A program made the translations under genes and the position numbers. From Kineosporia babensis (GTDB taxonomy: Bacteria; Actinomycetota; Actinomycetes; Actinomycetales; Kineosporiaceae), in assembly GCF_021129305.1 (NCBI RefSeq), contig NZ_JAJOMB010000004.1, positions 248,001 to 312,000 of the forward strand: a stretch of 64,000 nt of DNA, in the 5' to 3' direction. This document shows positions 1 to 9,740 of the stretch, piece by piece. Positions within the stretch are counted from its first letter, which is position 1, and the number at the start of each line of letters is the position of its first letter. Under the pieces are notes generated by a model that ran no database searches, was not told the origin of the DNA, and worked only from the letters and a program-made list of their open reading frames with translations.

Positions 1-414
1 GACGGTTCCGCGTTCGCCCACCGGCACCTGGTCGGGCACGGTGGCGGTGAGGGCGGCCAGCATGGCGTTGAGCGCGGCCTGGGCCAGCGCCCACGCCGCC
101 ACCATCTGCCCGATGTTCTCGGCCGCGGCCAGAAGCAGCATGGCCACGGCCCCGCCGGCGGCCCCGCCCAGCACCCAGGGCAGCCTTCGGCCCAGCCGCA
201 GCGTGGTCCGGTCCGAAAGCGCGCCCCAGAACGGGTTCGTCACCGTCGAGACCGCCGCACCCACCCCGGTCACCAGCGACAGCGCCGACTCCTTGTGCTC
301 CGGCGCCAGAGCCTCGGCCTGCTGGGCCAGCAACACCTGGATCGGACCGAAAAACCCCGACCACAGACCGATGCTGGCCAGGAAGAGCCCGAAGACCCAG
401 AGCCGGGATCTCAC
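1..414 (-). CDS. MFS transporter, N-terminal part (runs off the window)
   Basis: The first 138 residues of a polytopic membrane protein are present; the rest lies to the left of position 1. The translation begins with a hydrophobic helix (about residues 5-22), then a hydrophilic loop with an LSDRTTLRLGRRLPWVLGG segment, which matches the conserved loop 2-3 motif (G-x-x-x-D-R-x-x-R-R) of the major facilitator superfamily, followed by two further helices. The GTG start overlaps the stop of the beta-glucosidase gene as GTGA, so the two are translationally coupled. From this coupling I infer that it carries the beta-glucoside or a related sugar. The substrate cannot be read from the sequence. Confidence 0.8.
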   Translation of the reverse strand, partial: MRSRLWVFGLFLASIGLWSGFFGPIQVLLAQQAEALAPEHKESALSLVTGVGAAVSTVTNPFWGALSDRTTLRLGRRLPWVLGGAAGGAVAMLLLAAAENIGQMVAAWALAQAALNAMLAALTATVPDQVPVGERGTV

Positions 415-1718
415 GCCGATCCGGCGCGGTGCGCCCGGACCCGCTCGGCGTACCAGTGGAACGAACGCTTCGGGGTCCGCACCAGCGTCTCGAATTCGAC
501 GTGCACCAACCCGAATCGCTGGGTGTACCCGTGTGCCCATTCGAAGTTGTCCAGCAGCGACCAGCAGTAGTACCCGCGCACGTCCACCCCGCGGGCCACC
601 GCCTCGGCCACCGCTTCCAGGTGGGCCTCGAGGTAGTCGATGCGGGGCTGGTCGTCGTGCCGGTCCGGGTACGAGCAGCCGTTCTCGGTGATGATCACCG
701 GCGGCAGGCCCGGGTAGCGCGCCTGCAGGTCGAGCAGCAGTTCGGTCAGCGCCTCGGGCACCACCGGCCAGCCGAAACCCGTGGTGGGATAGCCGGTCAG
801 ATCGGCGTACTCGAACGGCAGCGCGGCTCCGGAGGCGGCCGCCCGCGCACCCATCGGGTTGTAGTAGTTCACCCCGTAGAAGTCCAGCGGCTGGGCGATC
901 TGGGCCAGGTCCTCCTCGAGCGGGCCGGGCATCGCCTCGCTCAGGCCGTCCGGATAGCGGCCCAGCAGGATCGGGTCGGCGAACAGCCGGTTCCACAGCA
1001 GATCCAGGAATGCGGCTGCCACCCGGTCGGATTCGCTGTCGGTGATCGCCCGGACCGGGAAGTGGTTGGTCGCCGTGCCGATCTGCGCCGCCCCGGCCGA
1101 GCTCAGCGCCTGAACCGCCAGCCCGTGCCCCAGCAGCAGATGATGCGCGGCCGGCAGGGCATCGAACAGCAAGGTCCGCCCGGGCGCCAGTTCCCCCAGC
1201 GCATACCCTTGCAGCGCAGCCACGTTCGGCTCGTTCACCGGGCACCAGTGCGTCACCCGATCGGCCAGCCGGTCAGCCACGACCGCCGCGTACTCACCGA
1301 AGCGGAAGGCGACGTCGCGGCTCAGCCAGCCACCCACGTCCTCAAGTTCTTGCGGTAGATCCCAGTGGTACAGCGTGGCCATCGGCGCAATTCCCGCCTC
1401 GAGCAACGCATCCACCAGCCGGTCGTAGAAGGCCAGGCCGCTCTGGTTGGCCGCTCCGCTGCCGGTGGGCTGGATCCGCGGCCAGGCGATGGAGAAGCGG
1501 TAGCCCCCGGCCCCGAGCTGCTTGAGCAGTTCCACGTCCTCGGCCCAGCGCTCGAAGTGGGCGCAGGCGATCGCCCCGCTGGTGCCGTCGACGATCCGGC
1601 CCGGCTCGGCGCTGAAGGTGTCCCAGATGCTCGGGCCCCGGCCGTCCGCCATGATCGCGCCCTCGATCTGGTAGGCGGCCGTGCTGGTCCCGAAGACGAA
1701 GTCCCGCGGCAGATTCAT
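411..1718 (-). CDS. GH1 family beta-glucosidase
   Basis: A 435-residue protein with all hallmarks of glycoside hydrolase family 1, which hydrolyses beta-linked glucosides with retention. The N-terminal signature FVFGTSTAAYQIEGA is at residues 7-21, the acid/base glutamate is in VNEPN (E163), and the nucleophile is in ITENG (E345). The SLLDNFEWAHGY stretch near residue 387 lines the sugar site. There is no signal peptide, so the enzyme is cytoplasmic and needs an uptake system; the coupled MFS gene downstream fits. I chose ATG 1718 because GGAGGGG lies just upstream of it; in-frame starts at 1736 and 1784 lack such a site. Length is normal for the family. Confidence 0.93.
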   Translation of the reverse strand: MNLPRDFVFGTSTAAYQIEGAIMADGRGPSIWDTFSAEPGRIVDGTSGAIACAHFERWAEDVELLKQLGAGGYRFSIAWPRIQPTGSGAANQSGLAFYDRLVDALLEAGIAPMATLYHWDLPQELEDVGGWLSRDVAFRFGEYAAVVADRLADRVTHWCPVNEPNVAALQGYALGELAPGRTLLFDALPAAHHLLLGHGLAVQALSSAGAAQIGTATNHFPVRAITDSESDRVAAAFLDLLWNRLFADPILLGRYPDGLSEAMPGPLEEDLAQIAQPLDFYGVNYYNPMGARAAASGAALPFEYADLTGYPTTGFGWPVVPEALTELLLDLQARYPGLPPVIITENGCSYPDRHDDQPRIDYLEAHLEAVAEAVARGVDVRGYYCWSLLDNFEWAHGYTQRFGLVHVEFETLVRTPKRSFHWYAERVRAHRAGSA

Positions 1719-1811
1719 GCGCCCCTCCAACCTCATGAGGGTCCGATATTCGCAGAATGCACGTTTCGTCGGTGTGCCGCTCACCGCTGGACGGAGAGCG
1801 GCACACCGAGC

Positions 1812-3338
1812 TCAGGCCGCCGAGCTCAGATCCTCCAGCTGCACCAGGTGCTGGGCGTAGGCCCGCGGGGTGAAGAAGGCGGGCAGGTCGGGGCCCAGGG
1901 CGGTCTGGACGAACAGGTCGAACACCTTGCCGCCGTGGGTCAGGCCGGCCGTCTCCTCCCAGACCAGCCGCTCGACCAGGGCCCGCGGGAACACCTCGTG
2001 CCGGACCCACTGCCAGACCAGGCAGCGCGAGATCTCGGCGGTGGCGGCGTCTTCCATCAGACCGAAGATCGCCACCGCGCCGTTGCCGCTGAGCCAGGCA
2101 TCCAGGTAGCGCACCGTCACCGCGATGTTCTCCCGCAGCCCGTCCTCGGTGACCAGAGTTCCGGCCGAGCTGAAGTCCAGCAGCTCCTCGGCGCTGACCC
2201 AAACCTCCGGGCGCCGCCGGTGCAGCTGATCCGGCCGCGGCCCCAGCACGTCGTCGAAGACCTCCCGGCACAGACCGACCAGCCCCGGATGCGCCACCCA
2301 GGAGCCGTCGAAACCGTCCTCCGCCTCGCGCTCCTTGTCCTGACGCACCTTGGCCTCGGCCACCGCGTTGGCCTCGGCGTCGCGGCTGGGGATGAAGGCC
2401 GCCATCCCGCCGATCGCGTAGGCGCCCCGGCGGTGACAGGTGCTGACCAGCAGTTCGGTGTAGGCCCGCAGGAACGGCACGGTCATGCTCAGCTGGTCGC
2501 GCTGCGGCAGCACCTGCTTCTCGCCGAAGGTGCGCACGATGCTGAACAGGTAGTCCCAGCGCCCGGCGTTCAGGCCCGCACAGTGCTCACGCAGCTCGTA
2601 CAGGATCTCCTCCATCTCGAACGCGGCCGTGATGGTCTCGATCAGCACGGTGGCCCGGATCGTCCCCTCCGGCATCCCCAGCTGCTTTTGAGCCAGATTG
2701 AAGACGTCGTTCCAGAGTCGCGCTTCTGGGTGGCCTTCCAGCTTGGGCAGGTAGAAGTAGGGACGCTCGCGGCCGGCGTGGGTGAGGAAGAGGGCGAAGT
2801 CGACCAGGGCACCGGCGACCGGACGGCCGTGCACCAGGATGTGCTGCTCGTCCAGGTGCCAGCCCCGCGGCCGGGCGACGACCGTGGCCGGGTTCGCACC
2901 GACCCGGTAGCGCTTGCCGTTCTCGGTGAAGTCCAGCCGTCCCCGCGCAGCGTCGAGCAGGGCCAGCTGCCCCTCGACCAGGTTCGGCCAGGTAGGCGCC
3001 AACGCGTCCTCGAAGTCGGCCAGCCAGACCTGCGCGCCCGAGTTGAGCGCGTTCACCGTCATCTTCGGGGTGGGCGGACCGGTGATCTCGACCCGGCGGT
3101 CCCGGAGCCCCTCGGCCGCCCCGGCCACCCGCCAGTCGCCGTTACGGATCCAGGCGGTCTCGGGCCGGAAGTCCAGCTTTTCCTCGCCTGAGGCCAGCCG
3201 GCGCCGCCGGGCCACTCGTTCGGCCAGCAGCTCCTGCCGCCGCTCCTCGAAGGCCTCGTGCAAGGTCTGGATCAGGGCCAGGGCCGGCGGGGTGAGGATC
3301 TCGGCGTACCGGCCGCCGGTGGTGCCCAGGATCTGCAT
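1812..3338 (-). CDS. aceB: Malate synthase A
   Basis: A 508-residue enzyme that condenses glyoxylate with acetyl-CoA to malate, the second step of the glyoxylate shunt. The malate synthase signature REHCAGLNAGRWDYLFS lies at residues 250-266, and the barrel regions MTVNALNSGAQVWLADFEDA and YFYLPKLEGH are intact. Length fits the AceB (isoform A) type rather than the longer GlcB type usual in mycobacteria. The start ATG 3338 overlaps the isocitrate lyase stop by one base (TGATG), so both enzymes come from one message in stoichiometric amounts. A longer open frame continues upstream through aceA in another frame; I treat that as a shadow. Confidence 0.95.
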   Translation of the reverse strand: MQILGTTGGRYAEILTPPALALIQTLHEAFEERRQELLAERVARRRRLASGEEKLDFRPETAWIRNGDWRVAGAAEGLRDRRVEITGPPTPKMTVNALNSGAQVWLADFEDALAPTWPNLVEGQLALLDAARGRLDFTENGKRYRVGANPATVVARPRGWHLDEQHILVHGRPVAGALVDFALFLTHAGRERPYFYLPKLEGHPEARLWNDVFNLAQKQLGMPEGTIRATVLIETITAAFEMEEILYELREHCAGLNAGRWDYLFSIVRTFGEKQVLPQRDQLSMTVPFLRAYTELLVSTCHRRGAYAIGGMAAFIPSRDAEANAVAEAKVRQDKEREAEDGFDGSWVAHPGLVGLCREVFDDVLGPRPDQLHRRRPEVWVSAEELLDFSSAGTLVTEDGLRENIAVTVRYLDAWLSGNGAVAIFGLMEDAATAEISRCLVWQWVRHEVFPRALVERLVWEETAGLTHGGKVFDLFVQTALGPDLPAFFTPRAYAQHLVQLEDLSSAA

Positions 3339-4600
3339 CAGAACTGCTCCTGTTCGGTCGAGCCGGCCAGCGCGGTGGTCGCCGCCGCGGGGTTGATCGC
3401 GGTGCTGACCAGGTCGAACCAGCCGGTGCCGACCTCCCGCTGGTGCTTGGTGGCGGTGTAGCCGTCGGCCTCGCTGGCGAACTCCCGCTCCTGCAGGTCG
3501 ACGTAGGCGCTCATCCCGGTCTCGGCGTAGCCCCGGGCCAGGGTGAACATCGAATGGTTGAGCGCGTGGAAACCGGCCAGGGTGATGAACTGGAACTTGT
3601 AGCCCAGGTGCCCGAGCTCGCGCTGGAACTTGGCGATGCTGTCGTCGTCCAGGTGCTTGCGCCAGTTGAACGAGGGCGAGCAGTTGTAGGCCAGCATCTG
3701 GTCGGGGTACTGCGCCTTGATCGCCTCGGCGAACTTCCGGGCGACGTCGAGATCGGGCTTGGAGGTCTCCATCCACAGCAGCTCGGCGTGCGGGGCGTAG
3801 GCCAGGCCGCGGGCGATGCACGGCTCGATCCCGTTGCGGACCCGGTAGAAGCCCTCGGCCGTGCGCTCGCCGGTGATGAACTCCTGGTCCCGCTCGTCCA
3901 CGTCGCTGGTGATCAGGGTGGCCGCCTGGGCGTCGGTCCGAGCGATGATCAGGCTGGGCACGCCGGCGATGTCGGCGGCCAGGCGGGCGGCGTTCAGGGT
4001 GCGCACGTGCTGCCCGGTCGGGATCAGCACCTTGCCGCCGAGGTGGCCGCACTTCTTCTCCGAGGCCAGCTGGTCCTCCCAGTGCACCCCGGCCGCGCCC
4101 GCCGCGATCATCGCCCGCATCAGCTCGAAGGCGTTCAGTGAGCCGCCGAACCCGGCCTCGGCGTCGGCCACGATCGGGGCCAGCCAGTCGGTGCCCTGCT
4201 GCCCCTCGCTGTGCGCGATCTGGTCGGCCCGCAGCAGCGCGTTGTTGATCCGGCGGACCACCTGGGGCACCGAGTTGGCCGGGTACAGGCTCTGGTCGGG
4301 GTAGGTCTGGCCGGCCTGGTTGGCGTCGGCCGCGACCTGCCAGCCGGAGAGGTAGATGGCCTTGAGCCCGGCCCGCACCTGCTGCACCGCCTGGTTGCCG
4401 GTGAGCGCGCCCAGGGCGGGCACGTAGTCCTCGCTGTGTAGCGCACGCCACAACTTCTCGGCCCCGATCCGGGCCAGGGTGTGCTCCTCCACGACCGTGC
4501 CGCGCAGCCGGACCACGTCCTCGGCCGAGTAGGTGCGCTCGATCCCCCGCCAGCGCTCGTCCGACTTCCACTGGGCGGCAAGGTGATTGGCGTTGGTCAT
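3338..4600 (-). CDS. aceA: Isocitrate lyase
   Basis: A 420-residue isocitrate lyase that cleaves isocitrate to succinate and glyoxylate, allowing growth on acetate or fatty acids. The catalytic motif [11 protein letters not shown] is at residues 180-190 with Cys184, and the metal/substrate loop [10 protein letters not shown] is at 144-153. The start ATG 4600 has AGGAGG six bases upstream. It is first in a two-gene aceA-aceB unit and diverges from a RamB/ScfR-like regulator across 138 bp that probably hold the shared control sites. In Corynebacterium and Mycobacterium the homologous regulator acts on aceA and aceB; extending that here is inference. Confidence 0.97.
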   Translation of the reverse strand: MTNANHLAAQWKSDERWRGIERTYSAEDVVRLRGTVVEEHTLARIGAEKLWRALHSEDYVPALGALTGNQAVQQVRAGLKAIYLSGWQVAADANQAGQTYPDQSLYPANSVPQVVRRINNALLRADQIAHSEGQQGTDWLAPIVADAEAGFGGSLNAFELMRAMIAAGAAGVHWEDQLASEKKCGHLGGKVLIPTGQHVRTLNAARLAADIAGVPSLIIARTDAQAATLITSDVDERDQEFITGERTAEGFYRVRNGIEPCIARGLAYAPHAELLWMETSKPDLDVARKFAEAIKAQYPDQMLAYNCSPSFNWRKHLDDDSIAKFQRELGHLGYKFQFITLAGFHALNHSMFTLARGYAETGMSAYVDLQEREFASEADGYTATKHQREVGTGWFDLVSTAINPAAATTALAGSTEQEQF

Positions 4601-4687
4601 GTCGGCCTCCTCGGTAGCTTTCGTTCCACCATCGCAGTCCGGTCGGGGACGGACGAGGGGCCCAATCCGCCAATTCCGGCCAAGTTT

Positions 4688-4715
4688 TCGCTGCGGACTG
4701 CGAATTTGCGGATTT
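4688..4715. promoter_or_regulatory. Candidate RamB-type operator between aceA and its regulator
   Basis: The divergent intergenic region carries closely spaced related pentamers and hexamers (CGCTGCGGA, CTGCGAA, TTTGCGGATTT). They resemble the A/T-flanked TTTGC core known for corynebacterial RamB sites. Three TGCG units within 28 bp immediately upstream of the regulator start suggest autoregulation and control of aceA. This is a resemblance only; the exact site in this organism is unknown. Confidence 0.35.
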
Positions 4716-4726
4716 CCCGCTGTGGT

Positions 4727-4732
4727 TATCTT
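4727..4732 (+). promoter_or_regulatory. -10 element (TATCTT) of a leaderless promoter for the RamB-like gene
   Basis: TATCTT fits the actinobacterial TAnnnT -10 consensus and ends six bases before the GTG start at 4739. Transcription would begin at or next to the start codon. There is no ribosome binding site, which supports a leaderless message. Confidence 0.5.
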
Positions 4733-4738
4733 GCCGAG

Positions 4739-6133
4739 GTGGAGAAGACGTTCGCCGGGCCGCGCCTGCGTCAGCTGATCACCGATCGGCAGCTGAGCCA
4801 GGTCGACGTCGCCCGCCTGCTGGAGATCTCGCCCAGCTACCTGAACCAGCTGCTGCACAACCAGCGGCCGCTCACCGTGCCGGTGCTGCTCAAGCTGACC
4901 GAGGTGTTCGGGGTGGACACCAGCTTCTTCTCCGGGGACGACACCACCCGGCTGAGCGCCGAGCTGCGCGACGTGTTCGCCGATCTGGGCGTGTCCACCG
5001 CCGATGCGGCCGAGCTGGCCCGGCACTTCCCGGACAGCGCACGGGCGGTGACCCTGCTGCACCACCGCTACCGGCAGGCGAGCGAACAGGTGGCCGCGCT
5101 GTCCGGGGACCGCGAGCCGGCCGCGGGCACACCGATGCCGCACGAAGAGGTGCGAACCTTCCTGTACCGCCACAAGAATCACTTCGCAGGCCTGGACCAG
5201 GCCGCCGAGAGCCTGGCCGCCCTGCTGGACCTGCCCGACCGCCGGGCGCACGAGGTGCTGAGCCGCCGGCTCGGCATCTACGGGGTGCGGATCGCCGTCA
5301 GCCCCGAAAACGCCGACGATCTGCACCGCTTCGACCCGAAGGCCCGGGTCCTGCACCTGTCCGAACGGCTAGGTCCGGGCCGGCAGGCGTTCCGGATGGC
5401 CGGGCATCTGGCCTTCATCGAGCAGGAGGACCAGATCGCCGAGCTGACCGCGCAGATCGATCAGGACGAGACCCGCACCCTGGCCCGGATCGCCCTGGCC
5501 AACTACTTCGCCGCCGCCCTGCTGCTGCCCTACGGCGACTTCCTGGCCACCGCCGAGCGTTTCCGTTACGACGTGGAGCGGCTGGCCGAGCACTACGGCG
5601 CCGGGTTCGAGATGATCTGCCACCGCCTGTCCACCTTGCAGCGGCCCCGCGCCCGGGGCGTGCCGTTCTCGTTCATCCGGGTCGACCGGGCCGGCAACAT
5701 GTCGAAACACCAGTCGGCCAGCGGCTTCCACTTCACCCGCACCGGCGGCACCTGCGCCCTGTGGCGGGTCTACGAGGCGTTCGCGGCGCCGGGCCGGGTG
5801 CTGCGCCAGATCGCGGTGATGCCCGACGGCAAGCACTACTTCTGGATCGCCCGCACGGTCACCCAGCGCCCGCACCGCTACGGCGCCCCGGGCAAGACCT
5901 TCGCCATCGGCCTCGGCTGCGAACTGCGGCACGCCGGGCGCCTGGTCTACTCCAGCGGCCTGGACCTGACCGACCGGGCCGCCGCGGTGCCGATCGGGCC
6001 GGGCTGCCGGACCTGCGTGCGCGACGACTGCGCCCAGCGGGCGGTGCCGCAGATCGGCAAGGCTCTGGCGATCGACGAGAACAGCAGTCGTTTGGCGCCC
6101 TACCCGACCGAGTTCGGCCGCCCTCCCGGATAA
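4739..6133 (+). CDS. ramB: RamB/ScfR-family regulator of acetate or short-chain fatty acid metabolism
   Basis: A 464-residue regulator with an N-terminal XRE helix-turn-helix (about residues 5-65, containing [20 protein letters not shown]), a degenerate ImmA/IrrE-like middle (around [11 protein letters not shown], without a full HExxH) and a C-terminal DUF2083-type region with CRTCVRDDC near residue 422. This is the architecture of RamB and ScfR, which respond to acetate or propionate status. Its divergent position from aceA-aceB supports control of the glyoxylate shunt. I chose GTG 4739 because the HTH begins right after it and a -10 element sits six bases upstream. The frame is open further upstream, but that part overlaps aceA and is not protein-like. 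The symbol is by family and context. Confidence 0.82.
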   Translation: MEKTFAGPRLRQLITDRQLSQVDVARLLEISPSYLNQLLHNQRPLTVPVLLKLTEVFGVDTSFFSGDDTTRLSAELRDVFADLGVSTADAAELARHFPDSARAVTLLHHRYRQASEQVAALSGDREPAAGTPMPHEEVRTFLYRHKNHFAGLDQAAESLAALLDLPDRRAHEVLSRRLGIYGVRIAVSPENADDLHRFDPKARVLHLSERLGPGRQAFRMAGHLAFIEQEDQIAELTAQIDQDETRTLARIALANYFAAALLLPYGDFLATAERFRYDVERLAEHYGAGFEMICHRLSTLQRPRARGVPFSFIRVDRAGNMSKHQSASGFHFTRTGGTCALWRVYEAFAAPGRVLRQIAVMPDGKHYFWIARTVTQRPHRYGAPGKTFAIGLGCELRHAGRLVYSSGLDLTDRAAAVPIGPGCRTCVRDDCAQRAVPQIGKALAIDENSSRLAPYPTEFGRPPG

Positions 6134-6256
6134 ACAACCGGGCCGACGTCCGTAGATCCTGGCGGTTTCTGCGGACTTTGGAGAAACAAACCGTTTACCG
6201 CGTTCATACACGAGGAATATTGACGGTCACTGGGCTAACTGTGATCGTTGCGGCTC

Positions 6257-7420
6257 ATGTCGTTGTTGTCCGGATCGCGAGGGCTGAAGGCGCTGCGCTC
6301 CACCAACCGCCGCCGGTTGCTGGACCTGCTGCGCGAGCACGGTGAGCTCAGCCGCGCCGATCTGGCCCGGCGCACCGGGCTTTCCGCCACCACCGTCTCC
6401 AGCCTGATCACCGAACTCGCGACTCAGGGCATGGTGGCCGAGGGCGGGGTGGACGATCACAGCCGGACCGGGCGGACCGGCCGTCCGGCCCGGCTGGTGC
6501 GACTGGTCGGCGAACGCGGACTGGTCATCGCTCTGGGGGTGACCCGGGACGAGGTCACCGCGGCCGTCTGTGACCTGTCCGGCGCGGTTCTCACCGAACA
6601 GACCCGTCCGGTCGAGGTGGACCGAGCCGATTCGCTGGCCCGCATCGCCGCTCTGGTCAACGAGGCGGCCGGGGCGGTCCGCGGACCGATCACCCGGCTG
6701 GTGCTGGGAGTACCCGGCGTGGTGGAGACCAGCACCGGCTACATCAGCTCGGCCCGGGTCTCGGCCTGGCAACAGCTGGCCCCCGGGCCGGTACTGGCCG
6801 CCGCGACCGGCCTGGACACCTACGTGGAGAACGACGCGGATCTGTGCGCCCTGGGCGAGCACAGCTTCGGCGCGGCGCTGGGGATGGACGACATCGCCTA
6901 CGTGAAGGCTTCCTCCGGGATCGGCGCCGGGCTGGTGCTGGGCGGCCGGCTCTACCGCGGTTACCAGGGCGGCGCAGGCGAACTCGGGCACATGGAGGTG
7001 GCCGAGTTCGGCGATCTGTGCCTGTGCGGCAACCGCGGCTGCCTGGAGACCCAGGCCTCGCTGGAGAACGTGCTGAGCGCGCTGCGGGTGGTCCGGCCCG
7101 AGGTCCGCACCGCCGCCGACCTGGCCGAGCTCGTCCAGGCCGGTGACCGCGCGGCGATCCGGGTGGTCACCGACGCCGGTCTGGCGATCGGCCGCACCGT
7201 GGCGGCCCTGTGCAACGTGCTGGCCCCGCAGGCCGTGGTGGTCGGCGGCGAACTCGCCGGTGGCGGAACCCATCTGGCCGACACCATCCGCAATGCCGTC
7301 GAGCGCTACACCAAACCTCGCACCGCCGAGGGAATCACCGTCCTACCCGCCCAGCTCGGAACCCGGGCCGCTCTTCTGGGCGCCGTCGCCACCGCTGTCG
7401 CGGCTGAAGCAGCGGCCTGA
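6257..7420 (+). CDS. ROK-family transcriptional repressor
   Basis: A 387-residue ROK protein. The N-terminal winged helix (about residues 15-60, LSRADLARRTGLSATTVSSL) binds DNA. The ROK sugar-kinase fold follows, with the zinc motif CLCGNRGCLE and the END-ADLCALGE loop. Proteins of this type repress sugar uptake operons until the sugar or its phosphate binds. It lies 50 bp upstream of, and in the same direction as, a carbohydrate ABC transporter and a GH20 hexosaminidase, so it probably senses GlcNAc or a chito-oligosaccharide. ATG 6257 is preferred; a TTG three codons upstream (6248) is possible, and neither has a clear ribosome binding site. Confidence 0.85.
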   Translation: MSLLSGSRGLKALRSTNRRRLLDLLREHGELSRADLARRTGLSATTVSSLITELATQGMVAEGGVDDHSRTGRTGRPARLVRLVGERGLVIALGVTRDEVTAAVCDLSGAVLTEQTRPVEVDRADSLARIAALVNEAAGAVRGPITRLVLGVPGVVETSTGYISSARVSAWQQLAPGPVLAAATGLDTYVENDADLCALGEHSFGAALGMDDIAYVKASSGIGAGLVLGGRLYRGYQGGAGELGHMEVAEFGDLCLCGNRGCLETQASLENVLSALRVVRPEVRTAADLAELVQAGDRAAIRVVTDAGLAIGRTVAALCNVLAPQAVVVGGELAGGGTHLADTIRNAVERYTKPRTAEGITVLPAQLGTRAALLGAVATAVAAEAAA

Positions 7421-7470
7421 GCAGTTCTCGCCGTACCCGTCCGGTCCCGCTTCCTGAGGAGTCCTGAACC

Positions 7471-8790
7471 ATGAGTCGCATCACCACCGCCGCCGTCTTC
7501 GGTCTCACTGCCGCGCTGGCCCTTTCCGCCTGCGCCAGCAGCGGTTCCAGTTCCGGATCGACCGACAGTGGGGGCGGGCCGAAGGCCGTCCCAGCAGCCA
7601 AGGGCGAGGGCCAGACCCTCACCGTCTGGTCGATGAACGGTGACTACACGCCCGAGACCCTCGAGGCGATCAACGCCGAGTTCACCGAGCAGACCGGCGC
7701 CGAGGTGGACGTGCAGATGCAGGAGTGGGACGGGATCACCACCAAGATCAGCACCGCCCTGTCCACCGACAACACCCCCGACGTCCTCGACCTGGGCAAC
7801 ACCCAGGTGGCCAGCTTCGCCGCCAACGGGGGCCTGGTCGACGTCACCGACTACCGGGACGACCTGGCCCAGGGCCGCACCTGGCTGGCCGGTCTGGAGG
7901 AACCCGCCACCGTGGACGGCAAGCTGTACGCCGTGCCGGGCTTCGCCGGCGCCCGCGCCGTGGTCTACAACAAGAAGATCTGGGCCGCAGCCGGTGTCAC
8001 CGAGGCCCCCACCACCTACGCCGAGTTCACCGCGGCGCTGGACAAGATCAAGGCCGACAACACCGCCTCGGACTTCTCGCCGTTCTACCTGCCCGGTCAG
8101 TACTGGGCGGCCGGCATGCAGTGGGTCTGGGACGCCGGCGCCGAGATCGCCACCGCCGAGGGTGATACCTGGACCGGTGGCTTCTCCACTCCGGAGGCGC
8201 AGAAGGGCCTGAACGACTGGAAGGCGATCCAGAACAAGTACTCGGCCAAGGCCTCTCAGGCCCTGCACACCGACAACCCCGACTTCAACCAGCTCTTCGC
8301 CGACGAGAAGACCTCGGCCATGCTGACCACCACCGGCAGCATCGCGCTGATCCTGGAGCGCAATCCCGACCTGAAGGAGGAGGATCTGGGCACCTTCCCG
8401 CTGCCCGGGATCTCCGGTGAGACCCAGCCGGCCATGCTCGGCGGCTCGGACTGGGGCATCGCGGCCAAGAGCGATGCCGTGGACCTGGCTCTGGCCTGGA
8501 CCAAGATCGCGGTCAGCCCGCAGTTCCAGGACGAGTACGTGTACGGCAAGGACGGCTGGATCCCGAACAGCACCGAGGCGATCGAGGCCGCGCAGGCCAC
8601 CCTGACCGAGCCGCTGAAGGGCTTCTACGACGCCGCGCTGAACTCCAAGGCCACCCCGGCGGCCGCGCAGTGGGCCACGATCGAGGGTGACAAGAGCATC
8701 AACCAGCTCTTCTCGGCCATCGCCACCGGGGCGAAGACACCCGAAGAGGCTGCCAAGGAGTTCGACGCCCACCTCGCCGACACGCTGTGA
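7471..8790 (+). CDS. Sugar ABC transporter substrate-binding lipoprotein
   Basis: A 439-residue family 1 extracellular solute-binding lipoprotein. The signal peptide ends in the lipobox LSAC near residue 22, followed by a Ser/Gly-rich linker that places the protein on the outer face of the membrane. The body begins TLTVWSMNGDYTPETLEAIN, typical of oligosaccharide-binding proteins of the MalE/NgcE/DasA group. The ribosome site CTGAGGAG precedes ATG 7471. Its stop overlaps the first permease gene (GTGA). With the downstream cytoplasmic hexosaminidase, chitobiose or another GlcNAc-containing oligomer is the most likely ligand; this is inference from context. Confidence 0.92.
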   Translation: MSRITTAAVFGLTAALALSACASSGSSSGSTDSGGGPKAVPAAKGEGQTLTVWSMNGDYTPETLEAINAEFTEQTGAEVDVQMQEWDGITTKISTALSTDNTPDVLDLGNTQVASFAANGGLVDVTDYRDDLAQGRTWLAGLEEPATVDGKLYAVPGFAGARAVVYNKKIWAAAGVTEAPTTYAEFTAALDKIKADNTASDFSPFYLPGQYWAAGMQWVWDAGAEIATAEGDTWTGGFSTPEAQKGLNDWKAIQNKYSAKASQALHTDNPDFNQLFADEKTSAMLTTTGSIALILERNPDLKEEDLGTFPLPGISGETQPAMLGGSDWGIAAKSDAVDLALAWTKIAVSPQFQDEYVYGKDGWIPNSTEAIEAAQATLTEPLKGFYDAALNSKATPAAAQWATIEGDKSINQLFSAIATGAKTPEEAAKEFDAHLADTL

Positions 8791-9740
8791 GCGTCCGTAC
8801 CCCCGCTCCCCCGAGCACTTCCGCCGCCCCCGCGCCCAGTGCGCGGGGGCGCCGCCGGGACCTCACCCCGCTGTGGCTGCTGACCCCGGCCGGCCTGGTG
8901 ATCACCGTGGTGACCATCGCGCCGATCTTCTACCTGGTCTACACGTCCTTCACCGACTACAACCAGAGGACGCTGTTCACCGGTGAGTTCACCTACACCG
9001 GCCTCGATCAGTACACGAGTCTGCTGAGCAGCGGCGCGTTCTGGCGTTCGCTGCTGCGCACCGTGCTGTTCACCACGGCGATGGTGGCCGGCAGCATGCT
9101 GATCGGGATGGCCGTCTCGCACCTGCTGACCCGGGTGAGCACGTTCTGGCGCTACACCACCACGGTGGTGCTGATCCTGGCCTGGGCGATGCCGAACGTG
9201 GCCTCCACCCTGGTCTGGAACTGGCTCTTCCAGCCCGGTTACGGGGTGCTGAACTGGCTGCTGGCCCAGCTGCGGGTGTTCGGCGACACCACCGACCTGA
9301 ACTGGGCCGACGACCCGATGCTGGCCTACACCGCGATCTGGCTGCTGATCGTCTGGCAGGCGGTGCCGTTCATCGCGCTGACCCTGAACGCGGCCGAGCA
9401 GCAGGTGCCCCCGGAGTACCAGGAGGCGGCCCGGCTGGACGGGGCGGGCGAGTTCACCGTGTACCGGGTGATCACCCTGACCTTCCTGCGCCCGACCCTG
9501 CTGCTGGTCACCATCCTGTCGGTGATCTGGGACTACAACGTGTTCAACCAGATCTGGCTGTTCTCGGCCGGCGGCCCGGGCGAGGCCACCTCCACCCTGG
9601 GCGTGTTCACCTACCGCACCGCGTTCATCGGCTTCGACATCGGCCAGGGCGCCGCGATCTCGGTGGTGACCACGCTGATCCTGCTCGGCCTGACCGCGCT
9701 GTACATCCGCAACCTGCTGAAGTCGGGAGAGAATCTGTGA
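8787..9740 (+). CDS. Sugar ABC transporter permease, MalF/DasB type
   Basis: A 317-residue inner-membrane permease with about six transmembrane helices. The EAA loop that docks the ATPase is visible as EAARLDGAGEFTVYRVITL in the C-terminal third. The N-terminus is a short Pro/Ala-rich cytoplasmic stretch. It starts at a GTG overlapping the binding-protein stop, and its own stop overlaps the next permease, so the three transport genes are translationally coupled. No ATP-binding subunit is encoded here. In streptomycetes such importers share the general ATPase MsiK encoded elsewhere, and the same is likely here. Confidence 0.92.
   Translation: MSVRTPAPPSTSAAPAPSARGRRRDLTPLWLLTPAGLVITVVTIAPIFYLVYTSFTDYNQRTLFTGEFTYTGLDQYTSLLSSGAFWRSLLRTVLFTTAMVAGSMLIGMAVSHLLTRVSTFWRYTTTVVLILAWAMPNVASTLVWNWLFQPGYGVLNWLLAQLRVFGDTTDLNWADDPMLAYTAIWLLIVWQAVPFIALTLNAAEQQVPPEYQEAARLDGAGEFTVYRVITLTFLRPTLLLVTILSVIWDYNVFNQIWLFSAGGPGEATSTLGVFTYRTAFIGFDIGQGAAISVVTTLILLGLTALYIRNLLKSGENL

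Noticed and set aside
1812-4673. A single 953-codon minus-strand frame covering both malate synthase and isocitrate lyase regions.
   Set aside because: Only its last 508 codons resemble a protein (malate synthase). The rest is Arg/Gly/Pro-rich shadow of aceA, which is real in another frame.
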